A stretch of 8,606 nucleotides of DNA, from NCBI GenBank assembly GCA_023249255.1, contig JAHFCY010000146.1:1-8606 (forward strand). The letters run 5' to 3'. The notes beneath the pieces are model-generated. The model searched no databases. It had not been told where the DNA came from and worked only from the letters and a program-made list of their open reading frames with translations. The position numbers and the translations under genes were made by a program. This document shows positions 1 to 7,175 of the stretch, one piece after another (the stretch's first letter is position 1; every line of letters starts with the position of its first letter). The stretch comes from Candidatus Lindowiibacteriota bacterium. Its GTDB lineage: Bacteria; Lindowbacteria; 2-12-FULL-62-27.

Positions 1-63
1 AAACAGAATGATAAACGACGCGCAGCCCCAGAAAATGGCGCTGACGGTTTGATGCGCAGTCAC
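1..63 (-). CDS. 5' end of an unidentified, probably membrane-targeted protein (partial)
   Basis: A GTG start at 63-61 opens a frame that stays open to the window edge for 21 codons. It begins MTAHQTVSAIFW and continues GCASFIILF, a polar start followed by a hydrophobic run that looks like a signal anchor or first transmembrane helix. A GGGAG ribosome-binding sequence at 78-74 sits 10 bases before the GTG. The start lies only 4 bases after the stop of the AsnB-like gene, continuing the operon on the same strand. The ATG at 71, which overlaps that stop, is not usable because its frame closes after three codons. The family cannot be named from 21 residues. The weak point is that a short open stretch could be chance. 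Confidence 0.5.
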   Translation of the reverse strand, partial: MTAHQTVSAIFWGCASFIILF

Positions 64-67
64 GCGA

Positions 68-1375
68 TCATGTCTCCCGTTTCTGTTTTTTCGCGGCCGG
101 AAACAGAATGTTGTTCAGAATCAGCCGGTATCCGGGCGAGTGCTTGTAGAGCGATACGTCGGTCGGAGCTTCGCCGACGATGTGGGAGAAATCTTCCGGG
201 TCATGCCCGCCGAGAAACGAAAACAGTCCCTTGCCTTTACTGCCGTAAATGTATTTCGCGCGGTCCGACGCCACCACCGTCCCCATGATGATGACCCCCG
301 GCTTGATCGTCAGGCGCTTGAAGGATGTCGTCTGCCCGAAAAAACCGGCGATGAGGGACTCGTGGTCCTGCGTCAGCATCGTCGGCACCGGATCATACTT
401 GGCCGAAAACGGAAACAACGTAAAGGCCTCTTTTTCCGGCGGGTTGTCGTAGTTGGATACGTCGATGTCGGAAAATTCGTACTCGTACGGATCAAAACTC
501 AGCGTGAAATTCCGAAACGCCATCGTCCGGCTGAAATCGAGTTTCGACTGCGCGGCCGGCGTCGTCTGAGATCCGTCGAGAAGATCCGGCACGATGTCGA
601 GGCCGTAGGCCGCCAGGGCGATATCAAAACTGTCGATGGCCGCGCACATCGCAAACAGAAATCCGCCATTTTCGACATAGGCCGCGATCCGTTTCGCCAC
701 CTCCGCTTTCAATTTCGGCACGGTCGCGAAACCGAGATCCTGCGCGATCTTCGTCTGGACGTCCACCATCCGGATATACCACGGCATGGAGTGGTACGAC
801 TTGTAAAATTTTCCGAATTGCCCCGTGAAATCGTCGTGGTGCATGTGGATCCAGTCGAACTTCGACAGTTTCCCCTCTATCACTTCCCTGTCGTAGAACG
901 TCTCATAAGGAATTTTGGCGTAATTCAGGACAAGCAGGACCGCATCGTCCCACATCTCCGGAAACGGCGGCGCGTAGACGCCGATGTGGGGTGCCTTTTC
1001 CAGAAGAACTTTGGCCATGTTTTCGCCATCGATCTCGGCGTCGACTTTCGCCACGTCCGCGTCCGTCATGGATTCAACGGTCACGCCCCACTCAACCGCC
1101 CGGTCGGCGATCGAGCCGGACGACGGAAGCAGGAACGACCCGCCGCGATAATTCAAAAGCCAGTACGTCTTTCCCTCGCGGGATCCGTAGTTTTTCAGAT
1201 AATCGAACACCACGCCGTAGGCCCGCAGATGGTCAGTCTGCACGCCATCCATCGGAATCAGAATTTCCGCGCACGCCAGGCTGGAGACGAGATGCATGCA
1301 GATAAACAGGCAAACAGACAACCGAATGTTGGATCTGATCGTCCCGCCATCCGATCGTCTTATCGTCCCGACCAT
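68..1375 (-). CDS. Exported glutamine-amidotransferase-like protein ('asparagine synthetase B'-like), 435 aa
   Basis: Residues 1-36 form a signal peptide: a basic n-region (MVGTIRRSDG...), a hydrophobic core (LSVCLFICMHLVSSL) and a likely cleavage after ACA, so the mature protein should be periplasmic or secreted. The mature part starts with EILIPMDGVQTDHLRAYG, then has LLNYRGGSF (73-81), an HMHHDD cluster (177-182), a putative nucleophile elbow FLFAMCAAIDSFD with Cys244, and near the C-terminus FLGGHDPEDF (His391) followed by SPGYRLILNNILFPAAKK. I recognise this as the family that databases often label asparagine synthetase B. It has neither the N-terminal catalytic Cys nor the ATP-pyrophosphatase domain of true AsnB and is closer in outline to class-I GATase or ThuA-like folds. 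Hydrolase activity with Cys244 and His391 is inference; the substrate is unknown. The start is fixed by the TGATG overlap with the upstream stop, a strong GGAGGA 6 bases before it, and the signal peptide. The same frame is open for 106 more codons upstream but only as a shadow of the TPR gene. Confidence 0.78.
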   Translation of the reverse strand: MVGTIRRSDGGTIRSNIRLSVCLFICMHLVSSLACAEILIPMDGVQTDHLRAYGVVFDYLKNYGSREGKTYWLLNYRGGSFLLPSSGSIADRAVEWGVTVESMTDADVAKVDAEIDGENMAKVLLEKAPHIGVYAPPFPEMWDDAVLLVLNYAKIPYETFYDREVIEGKLSKFDWIHMHHDDFTGQFGKFYKSYHSMPWYIRMVDVQTKIAQDLGFATVPKLKAEVAKRIAAYVENGGFLFAMCAAIDSFDIALAAYGLDIVPDLLDGSQTTPAAQSKLDFSRTMAFRNFTLSFDPYEYEFSDIDVSNYDNPPEKEAFTLFPFSAKYDPVPTMLTQDHESLIAGFFGQTTSFKRLTIKPGVIIMGTVVASDRAKYIYGSKGKGLFSFLGGHDPEDFSHIVGEAPTDVSLYKHSPGYRLILNNILFPAAKKQKRET

Positions 1376-3216
1376 CACGGTTCCTCCGTCCGAATCAGGG
1401 ATCTCAAAAATTCCGGAGACTGGCGCAACAAATCCTGATACGCCGCTTCCGTCCGCTCCTGCTTGTTCAACGTTTTCCACCGAAGATATTGGAGATACGG
1501 CGACCCTTCGGCCGGAATTTTTTTCCCGGCCAAACCCGATTTGATCGCCGTGCGGCACAGAGTCACTTGGACGGCGACGGGAACATCCCCTGCGGCGGGG
1601 GACGTTGTCAACCGCCCTTGAAACGCATCCCGCATCATCCGCCCCACGTCGTCTTCTGCCGTCTTGCCGGCATTCCCCATGGCGATCAGCCACGACAGCG
1701 CCTCGTCCGCCAGAAAATGATCGGAATGAATCACCGCGTCGCGAAACGACCGGCGCGCCGTTTCTGTGTCTCCTTTGAGATACGAAAGCCAGCCCAGCCA
1801 GTACAGCGTTTCATCAGACGGAGCCGCATCGTGCGCCTCGTACGCCGCCGCAAGCGCCTCCGAATCCCGGCCGGCCATATAATACATCCGGGCGAGGCGA
1901 AGGGAATCGTCCGACTGCGGGGACAAGGATTTTGCGGCCCCGAGCGCGTCAATCGCATCGGAGAGACGGGACTGCGCAAGGAAGGCAGACGACGACAGTC
2001 GATAGACCGACGACCGCATCGGGATCACAGCAAACGACGATGGTGGATACTGCGCCAGCGCCGCGTCAGTCCCCTGCGTGTTGAGAGCGTATTTGAACAT
2101 GAGCAGGCGCCGCGGCTCCGCCACGTCCGGCGGCGTGTCGGGAATTTCCCCGATCACGGCCTGAAAGAGATCATGCCGTTCCCGGCCGAGCGCGTACTCC
2201 GCCAGCTCCAGATGCGCCTCGGCATTCTGAAACCGTCGATCGTATAACCGGACAAACCCGAGGCACGCCTGGTCGGACATCCGCTCGACGAAATAGGGCA
2301 GGGCCGCCAGATACAGATTTGGATTCTGAACGGTCTCGAGTTTCGCCGGATAGTCCTGCGTCAAATACGCCGTGTCCGCCGCAAGACCGAGAAATTCCCG
2401 ATAAACATCCGGAACCGAAATAATTCCGCCGGATAAAACCGGCAGATACAGGTCAATGCCTTCGCGGCCGAGCTGAAGACCCTGGCATATCGAGAGCGAC
2501 TGATCGAAAAACATCATCGGATTGGAAAACGCATGGCGGCCGCGGCGATGGATGTCCAGCGCGTTTCGATAATCGCCGTGCCTGTAAAATTTCTCGGCGA
2601 TCAGGGAGTATGCGGCCGGATCGGACACGAAATCGTTGAGAATGGAATTGGAAAGCGTCGCGGCGACGGCATTGCGGGACAGATCCAACAATAGATCGAC
2701 CACCAGGATGCGATCCTCCAGTCTGGACGTCTCCTGAGCCAGTTTCGCCGCCAGGTCAACCGCCGGCTCGTAGCGTCCAAGATCCCGAAGAAGCTGAATT
2801 TTGCTTTCGAGGACGGGCGCACCGGCGGGACCGGAGGACGGCATGTTCGATAGAATCGAGAGTTTTTCTTCCGCACTCAGTGCCGGATAATTCTGCAGAA
2901 TCACCAGGATGGATGGAACGACGGCCGATGACCGGGTCGAATGCAGTGATTCTGAAAATATCATCAAAGCCAGCGGACTGTCGGCCGGCGACCGGAACCT
3001 CGCTGAAAACAGTCTGACCGCCTCACCGATCATCCACTCCTTGACGGACGGATCGCTGATGCACTCCCGGATGCCTCGAAACGCCGCCTGTGTATCCCCT
3101 GCGGCGTATTGCCGCGCCGCGTCTTTCAGCCGCGCCTGCGGATCAGACGCACACGCCGCCTGCTCCAGCGCGAAGACCGCGGCGACGAAACCGATCCACG
3201 TCCAAAGTTTCTTCAT
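1375..3216 (-). CDS. Exported TPR-like helical repeat protein, 613 aa
   Basis: The N-terminus MKKLWTWIGFVAAVFALEQAACASD is a signal peptide with Lys-Lys, a hydrophobic core and an ACA|S signal peptidase I site at about residue 23, so the protein should act in the periplasm. The rest is almost wholly helical with degenerate tetratricopeptide repeats. The clearest are about 198-230 (AAYSLIAEKFYRHGDYRNAL), 434-466 (SLRLARMYYMAGRDSEALAA) and 467-500 (TLYWLGWLSYLKGDTETARR). No catalytic motif is visible. Such solenoids usually scaffold protein complexes, so a likely partner is the membrane protein encoded just upstream. The ATG forms an ATGA overlap with the stop of the DUF4175 gene, and the gene ends in a TGATG overlap with the AsnB-like start, so it is translationally coupled on both sides. 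GGGAGGA at 3234-3228 lies 11 bases before the ATG. The TPR assignment rests on pattern reading by eye; the exact repeat number is uncertain, and the middle (230-430) is too divergent to parse. Confidence 0.78.
   Translation of the reverse strand: MKKLWTWIGFVAAVFALEQAACASDPQARLKDAARQYAAGDTQAAFRGIRECISDPSVKEWMIGEAVRLFSARFRSPADSPLALMIFSESLHSTRSSAVVPSILVILQNYPALSAEEKLSILSNMPSSGPAGAPVLESKIQLLRDLGRYEPAVDLAAKLAQETSRLEDRILVVDLLLDLSRNAVAATLSNSILNDFVSDPAAYSLIAEKFYRHGDYRNALDIHRRGRHAFSNPMMFFDQSLSICQGLQLGREGIDLYLPVLSGGIISVPDVYREFLGLAADTAYLTQDYPAKLETVQNPNLYLAALPYFVERMSDQACLGFVRLYDRRFQNAEAHLELAEYALGRERHDLFQAVIGEIPDTPPDVAEPRRLLMFKYALNTQGTDAALAQYPPSSFAVIPMRSSVYRLSSSAFLAQSRLSDAIDALGAAKSLSPQSDDSLRLARMYYMAGRDSEALAAAYEAHDAAPSDETLYWLGWLSYLKGDTETARRSFRDAVIHSDHFLADEALSWLIAMGNAGKTAEDDVGRMMRDAFQGRLTTSPAAGDVPVAVQVTLCRTAIKSGLAGKKIPAEGSPYLQYLRWKTLNKQERTEAAYQDLLRQSPEFLRSLIRTEEP
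1382..1387 (-). promoter_or_regulatory. Ribosome binding site of the AsnB-like gene
   Basis: GGAGGA is separated by 6 bases from the ATG at 1375. It is the best Shine-Dalgarno sequence in the window and lies inside the last codons of the TPR gene. It settles the choice of start codon for the downstream gene against the 106-codon longer open frame. Confidence 0.8.
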
Positions 3217-6200
3217 GGCGGAGTCGGTCCTCCCGTCAGCCCCCGGATGTATTTTCGGCCGATGTCGCGAAATTCCGGCGGAAGGCCGCGAAGGAATTCA
3301 ACCTCGTCGATCTTCGGCCGATCGACGTTCAACACCGACGTCTCGGTCGGATTTCCGAAAAACGGCTGGGCCTCGAATTTCTCGTCCTTTTCCTCCCGCT
3401 CCGTCAGCGACTGCTGAAGCTCCATGAGTTTGTTCAATATTTTTTGCTGGCGCTCCTGCACGCCCGGTGTGGGCCCCTGCTGGCGGAGTTCCTCCTCGGC
3501 CTTGCGCATCTCCTCCATGACCTGGTCAACCCGGCCGAGTTTTTCCTGCAAATCCGAAAACCGGCCCGATTCGGCCTCCATGCTCCTCCGGATCAATTCC
3601 TGCTGATACGCCATTTGTTGGAGATTCTGGCCGAACTGACCCATCTGCATGCTCAACTGGACGTTCTGATTGAGCGAGCCCTGCGAGGAGATGAGCTGTT
3701 GCAGGAGTTCCGACAGGTCCTGCATCGGCCGGCCTTTCGGCGTTCCGCTCCGCTTCCGAAGGTCCTGGGTCAATTCCATGAGCTCGAGCGCGGCAGTGGC
3801 GGTGAACCGGTACGCCGAGTTGAGCTGGACGGCCACGGCGGATGGGTCCTCGTCCTGGTTCGAAATGGAATGCAGGCCGGCGATCGCGCGGCCCAATTGC
3901 TGAATCGGGCGGGGATCGAACAGAATCATCCGTTCCGCCGTCGACGAGACGACCATAAGCTCGCTGTGCAGAATCTCCTCGAAGGCCGACGATTTTTGAA
4001 TATGCCTGGAATACTCATCCGGATCCCGGCTGATCCGCGCGCTCAGAAAATATTCGTACGAACTTTCGATTTCGCCGATCGCGAACACGAGGCCGTCCAC
4101 GACGGAGCCGAGTTTTTCGGCGGCATTTTTCATTTCCGACGATTCCGATTTCTCCGAGCCCTTGTCGAGCGCCGATTGAAGGTCGGCCAGGGACTTCTGC
4201 AATTGATCCTGCGCGTCCTTCGACGACGCCGATTCTCTGCCTCCCGATTCCCGCATCGCCTTCGCCGCCTGCTCGAATTGCTTCGACAATTCCGCCGAGG
4301 AACTGTTCAGCGCCTTTTTCAGATCCGAAAAGGCCGGGTCTTTGGCCAGATCCTGCAGTTTAGGGATGAGGGATGAGGCATTTTTTGAGAGAGACTGAAG
4401 CCGGTCCGGACTTTTGTCGGACAGAGCCTTGTTCGTCTGCTCCACCAGATCCTGCATCGCTTTCTTCGCCGCCGACTGGGCCATGATGTCGCTCAGGCGC
4501 TCCAGCATGCGGTGTGTCCGGTCAATTTGATCGACAAACTGTTCGAGATTGAATTTGGAGGACATGAGAGCGCGCTGCTTATCGTCCAGCTTCACCGACC
4601 CCAGCGACCGCTCAAGATCGCGCTGGGCCTGCACGTACTGATCCTTCAGCAGATTCGACATCATCTCGCCGATCGACGCAAGCTTCTGAAGCGTCTCGCG
4701 GGACAGGAGACTCTGCTTTGCGGCCGATTCAGTCCGGCGGCCCAGTTCCGCCAGCGCCTGCTCCGCTTCGTGCTTCGCCTCCTGCGCCGATTCGGCCATC
4801 GACACCAGTTCCTGCTCCATCTGCCACGCCATTTTTCCCTCGGCTTTCATTGTCCGCGCCGCGGCCGTCATTTTTTTCAACAGACGAGTGCTCTCGCCGC
4901 TCAGCCTCTCCATCATGCGGCTCACCTCGCCGCCCTGCTCCGTCAGACGCTTGTACACATCCATCACCGTCGGAGATTTGATCTTGATCGAAGGACTTCG
5001 GCCGCGCTTGGGTCCGAACACCGCATCATTGTCCGATGCCTCGGCAACCACCTCGACTTCGGATCCGGCGTACGATAGAAACGGCGTGACCTCCAGCAAA
5101 TACGAAACAGCCTGGCGCGGCTCGCGCAAAAACGCCACGTCAAGACGTTTCTGCTCTCCGGACGACGGTATCACGATCACTTGAAATGCCGACAGGCCAA
5201 AATCATCGTCCACCTGCCAGCGCATCGGCAAAAACCCTTCCGCCGGCGCGTCCAGCGTCATCTGCTTCGGGGACAACCAGGAAACGGTGGGCGCGCGATC
5301 GACCACAGTGTCGATGTGGATCGCGACCACGGGATTGGCCGGCAGGCCGTCCGACGACGTCGCCGTCACGGTCAGCGTTCCCGGGGACAGGACGGTTCCT
5401 TTCACATCGATCTGCCTGTCACGCCACTCGACTTTGAACGGATGGCCGGGGGTGGACGAGGAGGAGCTGGACGCCGAAGCCAGCGGGATGTCGGACTCGA
5501 TCTGAACGGTCAGGTCGGTTCCGGGCAATGCCTCGATCCGGTTGACGCCCGCGTGTTTTTCCTCCGCGGCAAGTCCGGTATAGGTGGGCGGCACGATCCA
5601 GATCGAATGAACGGCCAGGATCGGAGCGCGAAGCACGCGCAGGCGCACGTCGGGCGATCGAACGGTCCCGCCGGACGGCAGAGTCGCAACCGCCGTGAGC
5701 GTCATGCCCTGCGTCGCGCGCCTGACGGTCGCCTCGTACAATCCCGGCGACAGGGCCGTGAGCGGAATTTCCTCCGGCACAGCTGACGCGCGGTCGGCGT
5801 CGCTCAACCGTGCCTGAAGCACGGGCAGAGACATTCGTCCTTCGGTGTAGATGCGGATGAGAGCGTCATCTCCGGACCGGACCGGCGACGACGGCGGCTT
5901 GACGCGCAGAACCGCCGGAAGATTCAGGTCAGCCTGATCCACGGCCGGCGAGTATACGGACCAGCCCAACGTGAGGCACGCGGAGACTGCAAAGGCTCTA
6001 AACGAAAATGCGAATCCCGGTATCTCCAGATACGGAACGGGCGAGTCGAGCAGCGCCCGGATCTGCCGCAGAAGTTTTTCCAACGACGACGCGGGCGCCG
6101 CGTCAGCGTGGATTTCATACAGCGTTGTGAACCGATAGTCCGAATCGGGACGCAGAATTTCAAGCCGGCGAAGGGCGGTACGGCGGCGCGGAAGATCCAT

Positions 6201-6410
6201 GATAAAAAATATGAAAAAACCGGCGAGCGCGATGAGATGAACGATCTCCCATCCCATCCGGCCGCGGATGAAACAGGCCAGAACACACCAGACAACAAAA
6301 GCTTTGAAAAAATGCGTCAGCGCATGCAGAAATTGAAGGCGAAGGAGAATGCCCTTCAGACGTCGGACCAGCGACGAAGTTTCATCGATGGGCGGGAGTG
6401 CGTTGATCAT
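3213..6410 (-). CDS. DUF4175-type membrane-anchored coiled-coil protein, 1065 aa
   Basis: The architecture is visible directly. Two transmembrane helices lie at about 29-48 and 53-71, followed by a basic cytoplasmic stretch (PRRRTALRRLEILRPDSDYRFTT begins at 74) and a third helix at about 132-154. Residues 160-480 are beta-rich, Ig-like and presumably periplasmic, with segments such as WIVPPTYTGL (271-280) and WQVDDDFGLSAF (398-409). Residues 485-1010 are a long, charged, Gln- and Met-rich helical region expected to form coiled coils. The C-terminus has LRGLPPEFRDIGRKYIRGL (1040-1058), resembling a 'PPEYR-x(3)-RYF'-like tail common in this kind of protein. The layout matches DUF4175 (Pfam), whose function is not established; relatives often sit near MoxR, DUF58 and vWA envelope genes. 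No enzyme motif is seen. The start forms an ATGA overlap with livF, and the end an ATGA overlap with the TPR gene. A serine run sits at 314-319. Family naming is from recollection, not a search. Confidence 0.8.
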   Translation of the reverse strand: MINALPPIDETSSLVRRLKGILLRLQFLHALTHFFKAFVVWCVLACFIRGRMGWEIVHLIALAGFFIFFIMDLPRRRTALRRLEILRPDSDYRFTTLYEIHADAAPASSLEKLLRQIRALLDSPVPYLEIPGFAFSFRAFAVSACLTLGWSVYSPAVDQADLNLPAVLRVKPPSSPVRSGDDALIRIYTEGRMSLPVLQARLSDADRASAVPEEIPLTALSPGLYEATVRRATQGMTLTAVATLPSGGTVRSPDVRLRVLRAPILAVHSIWIVPPTYTGLAAEEKHAGVNRIEALPGTDLTVQIESDIPLASASSSSSSTPGHPFKVEWRDRQIDVKGTVLSPGTLTVTATSSDGLPANPVVAIHIDTVVDRAPTVSWLSPKQMTLDAPAEGFLPMRWQVDDDFGLSAFQVIVIPSSGEQKRLDVAFLREPRQAVSYLLEVTPFLSYAGSEVEVVAEASDNDAVFGPKRGRSPSIKIKSPTVMDVYKRLTEQGGEVSRMMERLSGESTRLLKKMTAAARTMKAEGKMAWQMEQELVSMAESAQEAKHEAEQALAELGRRTESAAKQSLLSRETLQKLASIGEMMSNLLKDQYVQAQRDLERSLGSVKLDDKQRALMSSKFNLEQFVDQIDRTHRMLERLSDIMAQSAAKKAMQDLVEQTNKALSDKSPDRLQSLSKNASSLIPKLQDLAKDPAFSDLKKALNSSSAELSKQFEQAAKAMRESGGRESASSKDAQDQLQKSLADLQSALDKGSEKSESSEMKNAAEKLGSVVDGLVFAIGEIESSYEYFLSARISRDPDEYSRHIQKSSAFEEILHSELMVVSSTAERMILFDPRPIQQLGRAIAGLHSISNQDEDPSAVAVQLNSAYRFTATAALELMELTQDLRKRSGTPKGRPMQDLSELLQQLISSQGSLNQNVQLSMQMGQFGQNLQQMAYQQELIRRSMEAESGRFSDLQEKLGRVDQVMEEMRKAEEELRQQGPTPGVQERQQKILNKLMELQQSLTEREEKDEKFEAQPFFGNPTETSVLNVDRPKIDEVEFLRGLPPEFRDIGRKYIRGLTGGPTPP
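3228..3234 (-). promoter_or_regulatory. Ribosome binding site of the TPR gene
   Basis: GGGAGGA sits 11 bases before the ATG at 3216 and is embedded in the codons for the Gly-Gly of the C-terminal GGPTPP of the upstream protein. The spacing is a little long, which fits a start also served by ribosomes terminating at the overlapping ATGA. Confidence 0.6.
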
Positions 6411-7105
6411 CCGCCGAGATACGCCTCTTGAACGTCGACCGATCGAGCCAGCTCGGCGCTCGAGCCGGATAAAACCACGCGGCCGAGCCGCAGGACATAC
6501 GCGCGCTCGGTGGCCTGAAGCGCCATTTTGGCGTTCTGCTCGACAAGCAGAATCGAAACGCCCTCGGACTGGATGCGTCGAAGGAGGCTGAAAACCTCGG
6601 CGACGAGTTTGGGCGCAAGACCCATCGACGGCTCGTCGAGGAGGAGCAATTTGGGGCGGGCCATCAACGCGCGGCCGATCGCCAGCATCTGCTGTTCCCC
6701 GCCGGAGAGCGTCCCCGCCTTTTGCGATTCCCGTTCGGCGAGCCGGGGGAACAGGGAAAAAATGCGGTCGAAATCCTCTAACTGAACGTCGTCTCGAAGG
6801 TGCGCGCCGATCTGGAGATTTTCACGGACGGTCATGCGGGGAAATATCCGCCGGCCCTCCGGCACGATGGCCATGCCAAGCCGGATGCGGTCCTCGGGCG
6901 GCACAGTCGCAACCGGCGTTTGCCGGAAAAAAATGCCGCCGCCCATCACAGGCAGGACGCCGATGAGCGTTTTGAGGAGGGTCGTTTTTCCGGCGGCGTT
7001 GGCGCCCAGAAGGGTGACCGACTCGGATTCGCCCACCTCAAGCGAGACGTCGTCCAACACTTTGCGTTCGCCATATCCGGCCGCCAGGGCCGTGACTTTC
7101 AACAT
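6407..7105 (-). CDS. livF: LivF, branched-chain amino acid ABC transporter ATP-binding protein, 232 aa
   Basis: This is one of the two nucleotide-binding subunits that power high-affinity uptake of leucine, isoleucine, valine or related amino acids through LivH-LivM. Walker A is GANAAGKTT (34-42), the ABC signature LSGGEQQ (133-139), Walker B LLLLDEP with catalytic Glu158, followed by SMGLAP, the LivF-typical D-loop region. The switch position is VEQN with Gln190 instead of His, which is normal for LivF. The end (QEAYLGG) is also family-like. I chose the ATG at 7105 because LivF proteins typically begin MLKV-like directly before the first strand, the resulting 232 residues match the usual length, and GGGAG (7121-7117) lies 11 bases before it. 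The ATG at 7114 would add MAG and has the same GGGAG only 2 bases away. A TTG at 7153 would add 16 residues without a ribosome site. The stop overlaps the DUF4175 start as ATGA. Confidence 0.95.
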   Translation of the reverse strand: MLKVTALAAGYGERKVLDDVSLEVGESESVTLLGANAAGKTTLLKTLIGVLPVMGGGIFFRQTPVATVPPEDRIRLGMAIVPEGRRIFPRMTVRENLQIGAHLRDDVQLEDFDRIFSLFPRLAERESQKAGTLSGGEQQMLAIGRALMARPKLLLLDEPSMGLAPKLVAEVFSLLRRIQSEGVSILLVEQNAKMALQATERAYVLRLGRVVLSGSSAELARSVDVQEAYLGG

Positions 7106-7164
7106 GCCCGCCATCGCTCCCGTCGCATTGTCTCTTCGCAGACCGCCGACCAAAGTGATATCAT
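7099..7164 (-). other. 21-codon mini-ORF bridging livG and livF
   Basis: An ATG at 7164-7162 overlaps the livG stop as ATGA and opens a 21-codon frame (MISLWSAVCEET, then arginine-rich MRRERWRAC) that ends in TGA at 7101-7099, two bases past the livF ATG. It has no Shine-Dalgarno of its own and is in a different frame from both genes. It could let terminating livG ribosomes carry on to the livF start, or be chance. Protein function is not claimed. Confidence 0.3.
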
Positions 7165-7175
7165 GATATCACTTT
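7152..7175. repeat. Perfect 24-bp palindrome over the livG stop codon
   Basis: The half-site AAAGTGATATCA is followed at once by its exact reverse complement, giving 12 matching pairs with no mismatch and no spacer, centred between 7163 and 7164. The first mismatch is the next outer pair. It spans the last codons of livG (KVIS and stop) and lies 47 bases before the chosen livF start. It is AT-rich inside a GC-rich region. In DNA it resembles an operator for a dimeric regulator; in mRNA it could fold as a stem of about 10 pairs with a CAUG loop. No T-run follows, so it is not an intrinsic terminator. Confidence 0.85.

Noticed and set aside
140-1438. 432-codon open frame on the plus strand
   Set aside because: It is antisense to the AsnB-like gene, very rich in Arg and His, with no domain, signal or ribosome site. 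It is a shadow of a GC-rich coding frame.
1376-1693. 106-codon N-terminal extension of the AsnB-like protein
   Set aside because: The extension overlaps the TPR gene, is Arg-rich shadow sequence and would bury the signal peptide. The ATG at 1375 has a strong GGAGGA and the TGATG overlap.
3148-3216. Lipoprotein signal in the TPR protein (Cys22)
   Set aside because: The residues before the Cys are EQAAC, with Gln at -3 and no Leu/Val/Ile in the required place. An ACA|S signal peptidase I site is a better fit.
3090-4376. 428-codon open frame on the plus strand
   Set aside because: It lies antisense to the DUF4175 coiled-coil region and its Arg/Leu/His-rich composition is what the reverse of Gln/Lys/Glu-rich codons gives. 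The minus-strand frame has transmembrane helices, coupling overlaps and family motifs.
5449-5472. Serine-codon run in the DUF4175 gene as a microsatellite or slippage site
   Set aside because: The run encodes six serines with mixed codons (including GGACGAGGAGGAGC-type mixtures on the plus strand), so it is not a clean tandem repeat and the frame is intact.
6407-7105. Loss of the H-loop histidine in LivF (VEQN, Gln190)
   Set aside because: Gln at this place is normal for LivF proteins, so it is not a defect.
7106-7153. Longer livF starting at TTG 7153
   Set aside because: The added 16 residues (MVGGLRRDNATG...) do not match LivF N-termini, there is no ribosome site, and the ATG at 7105 gives the usual family length.
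7152-7175. Intrinsic terminator between livG and livF
   Set aside because: The palindrome is AT-rich and is not followed by a T-run on the minus strand, and the genes on both sides belong to one transporter.
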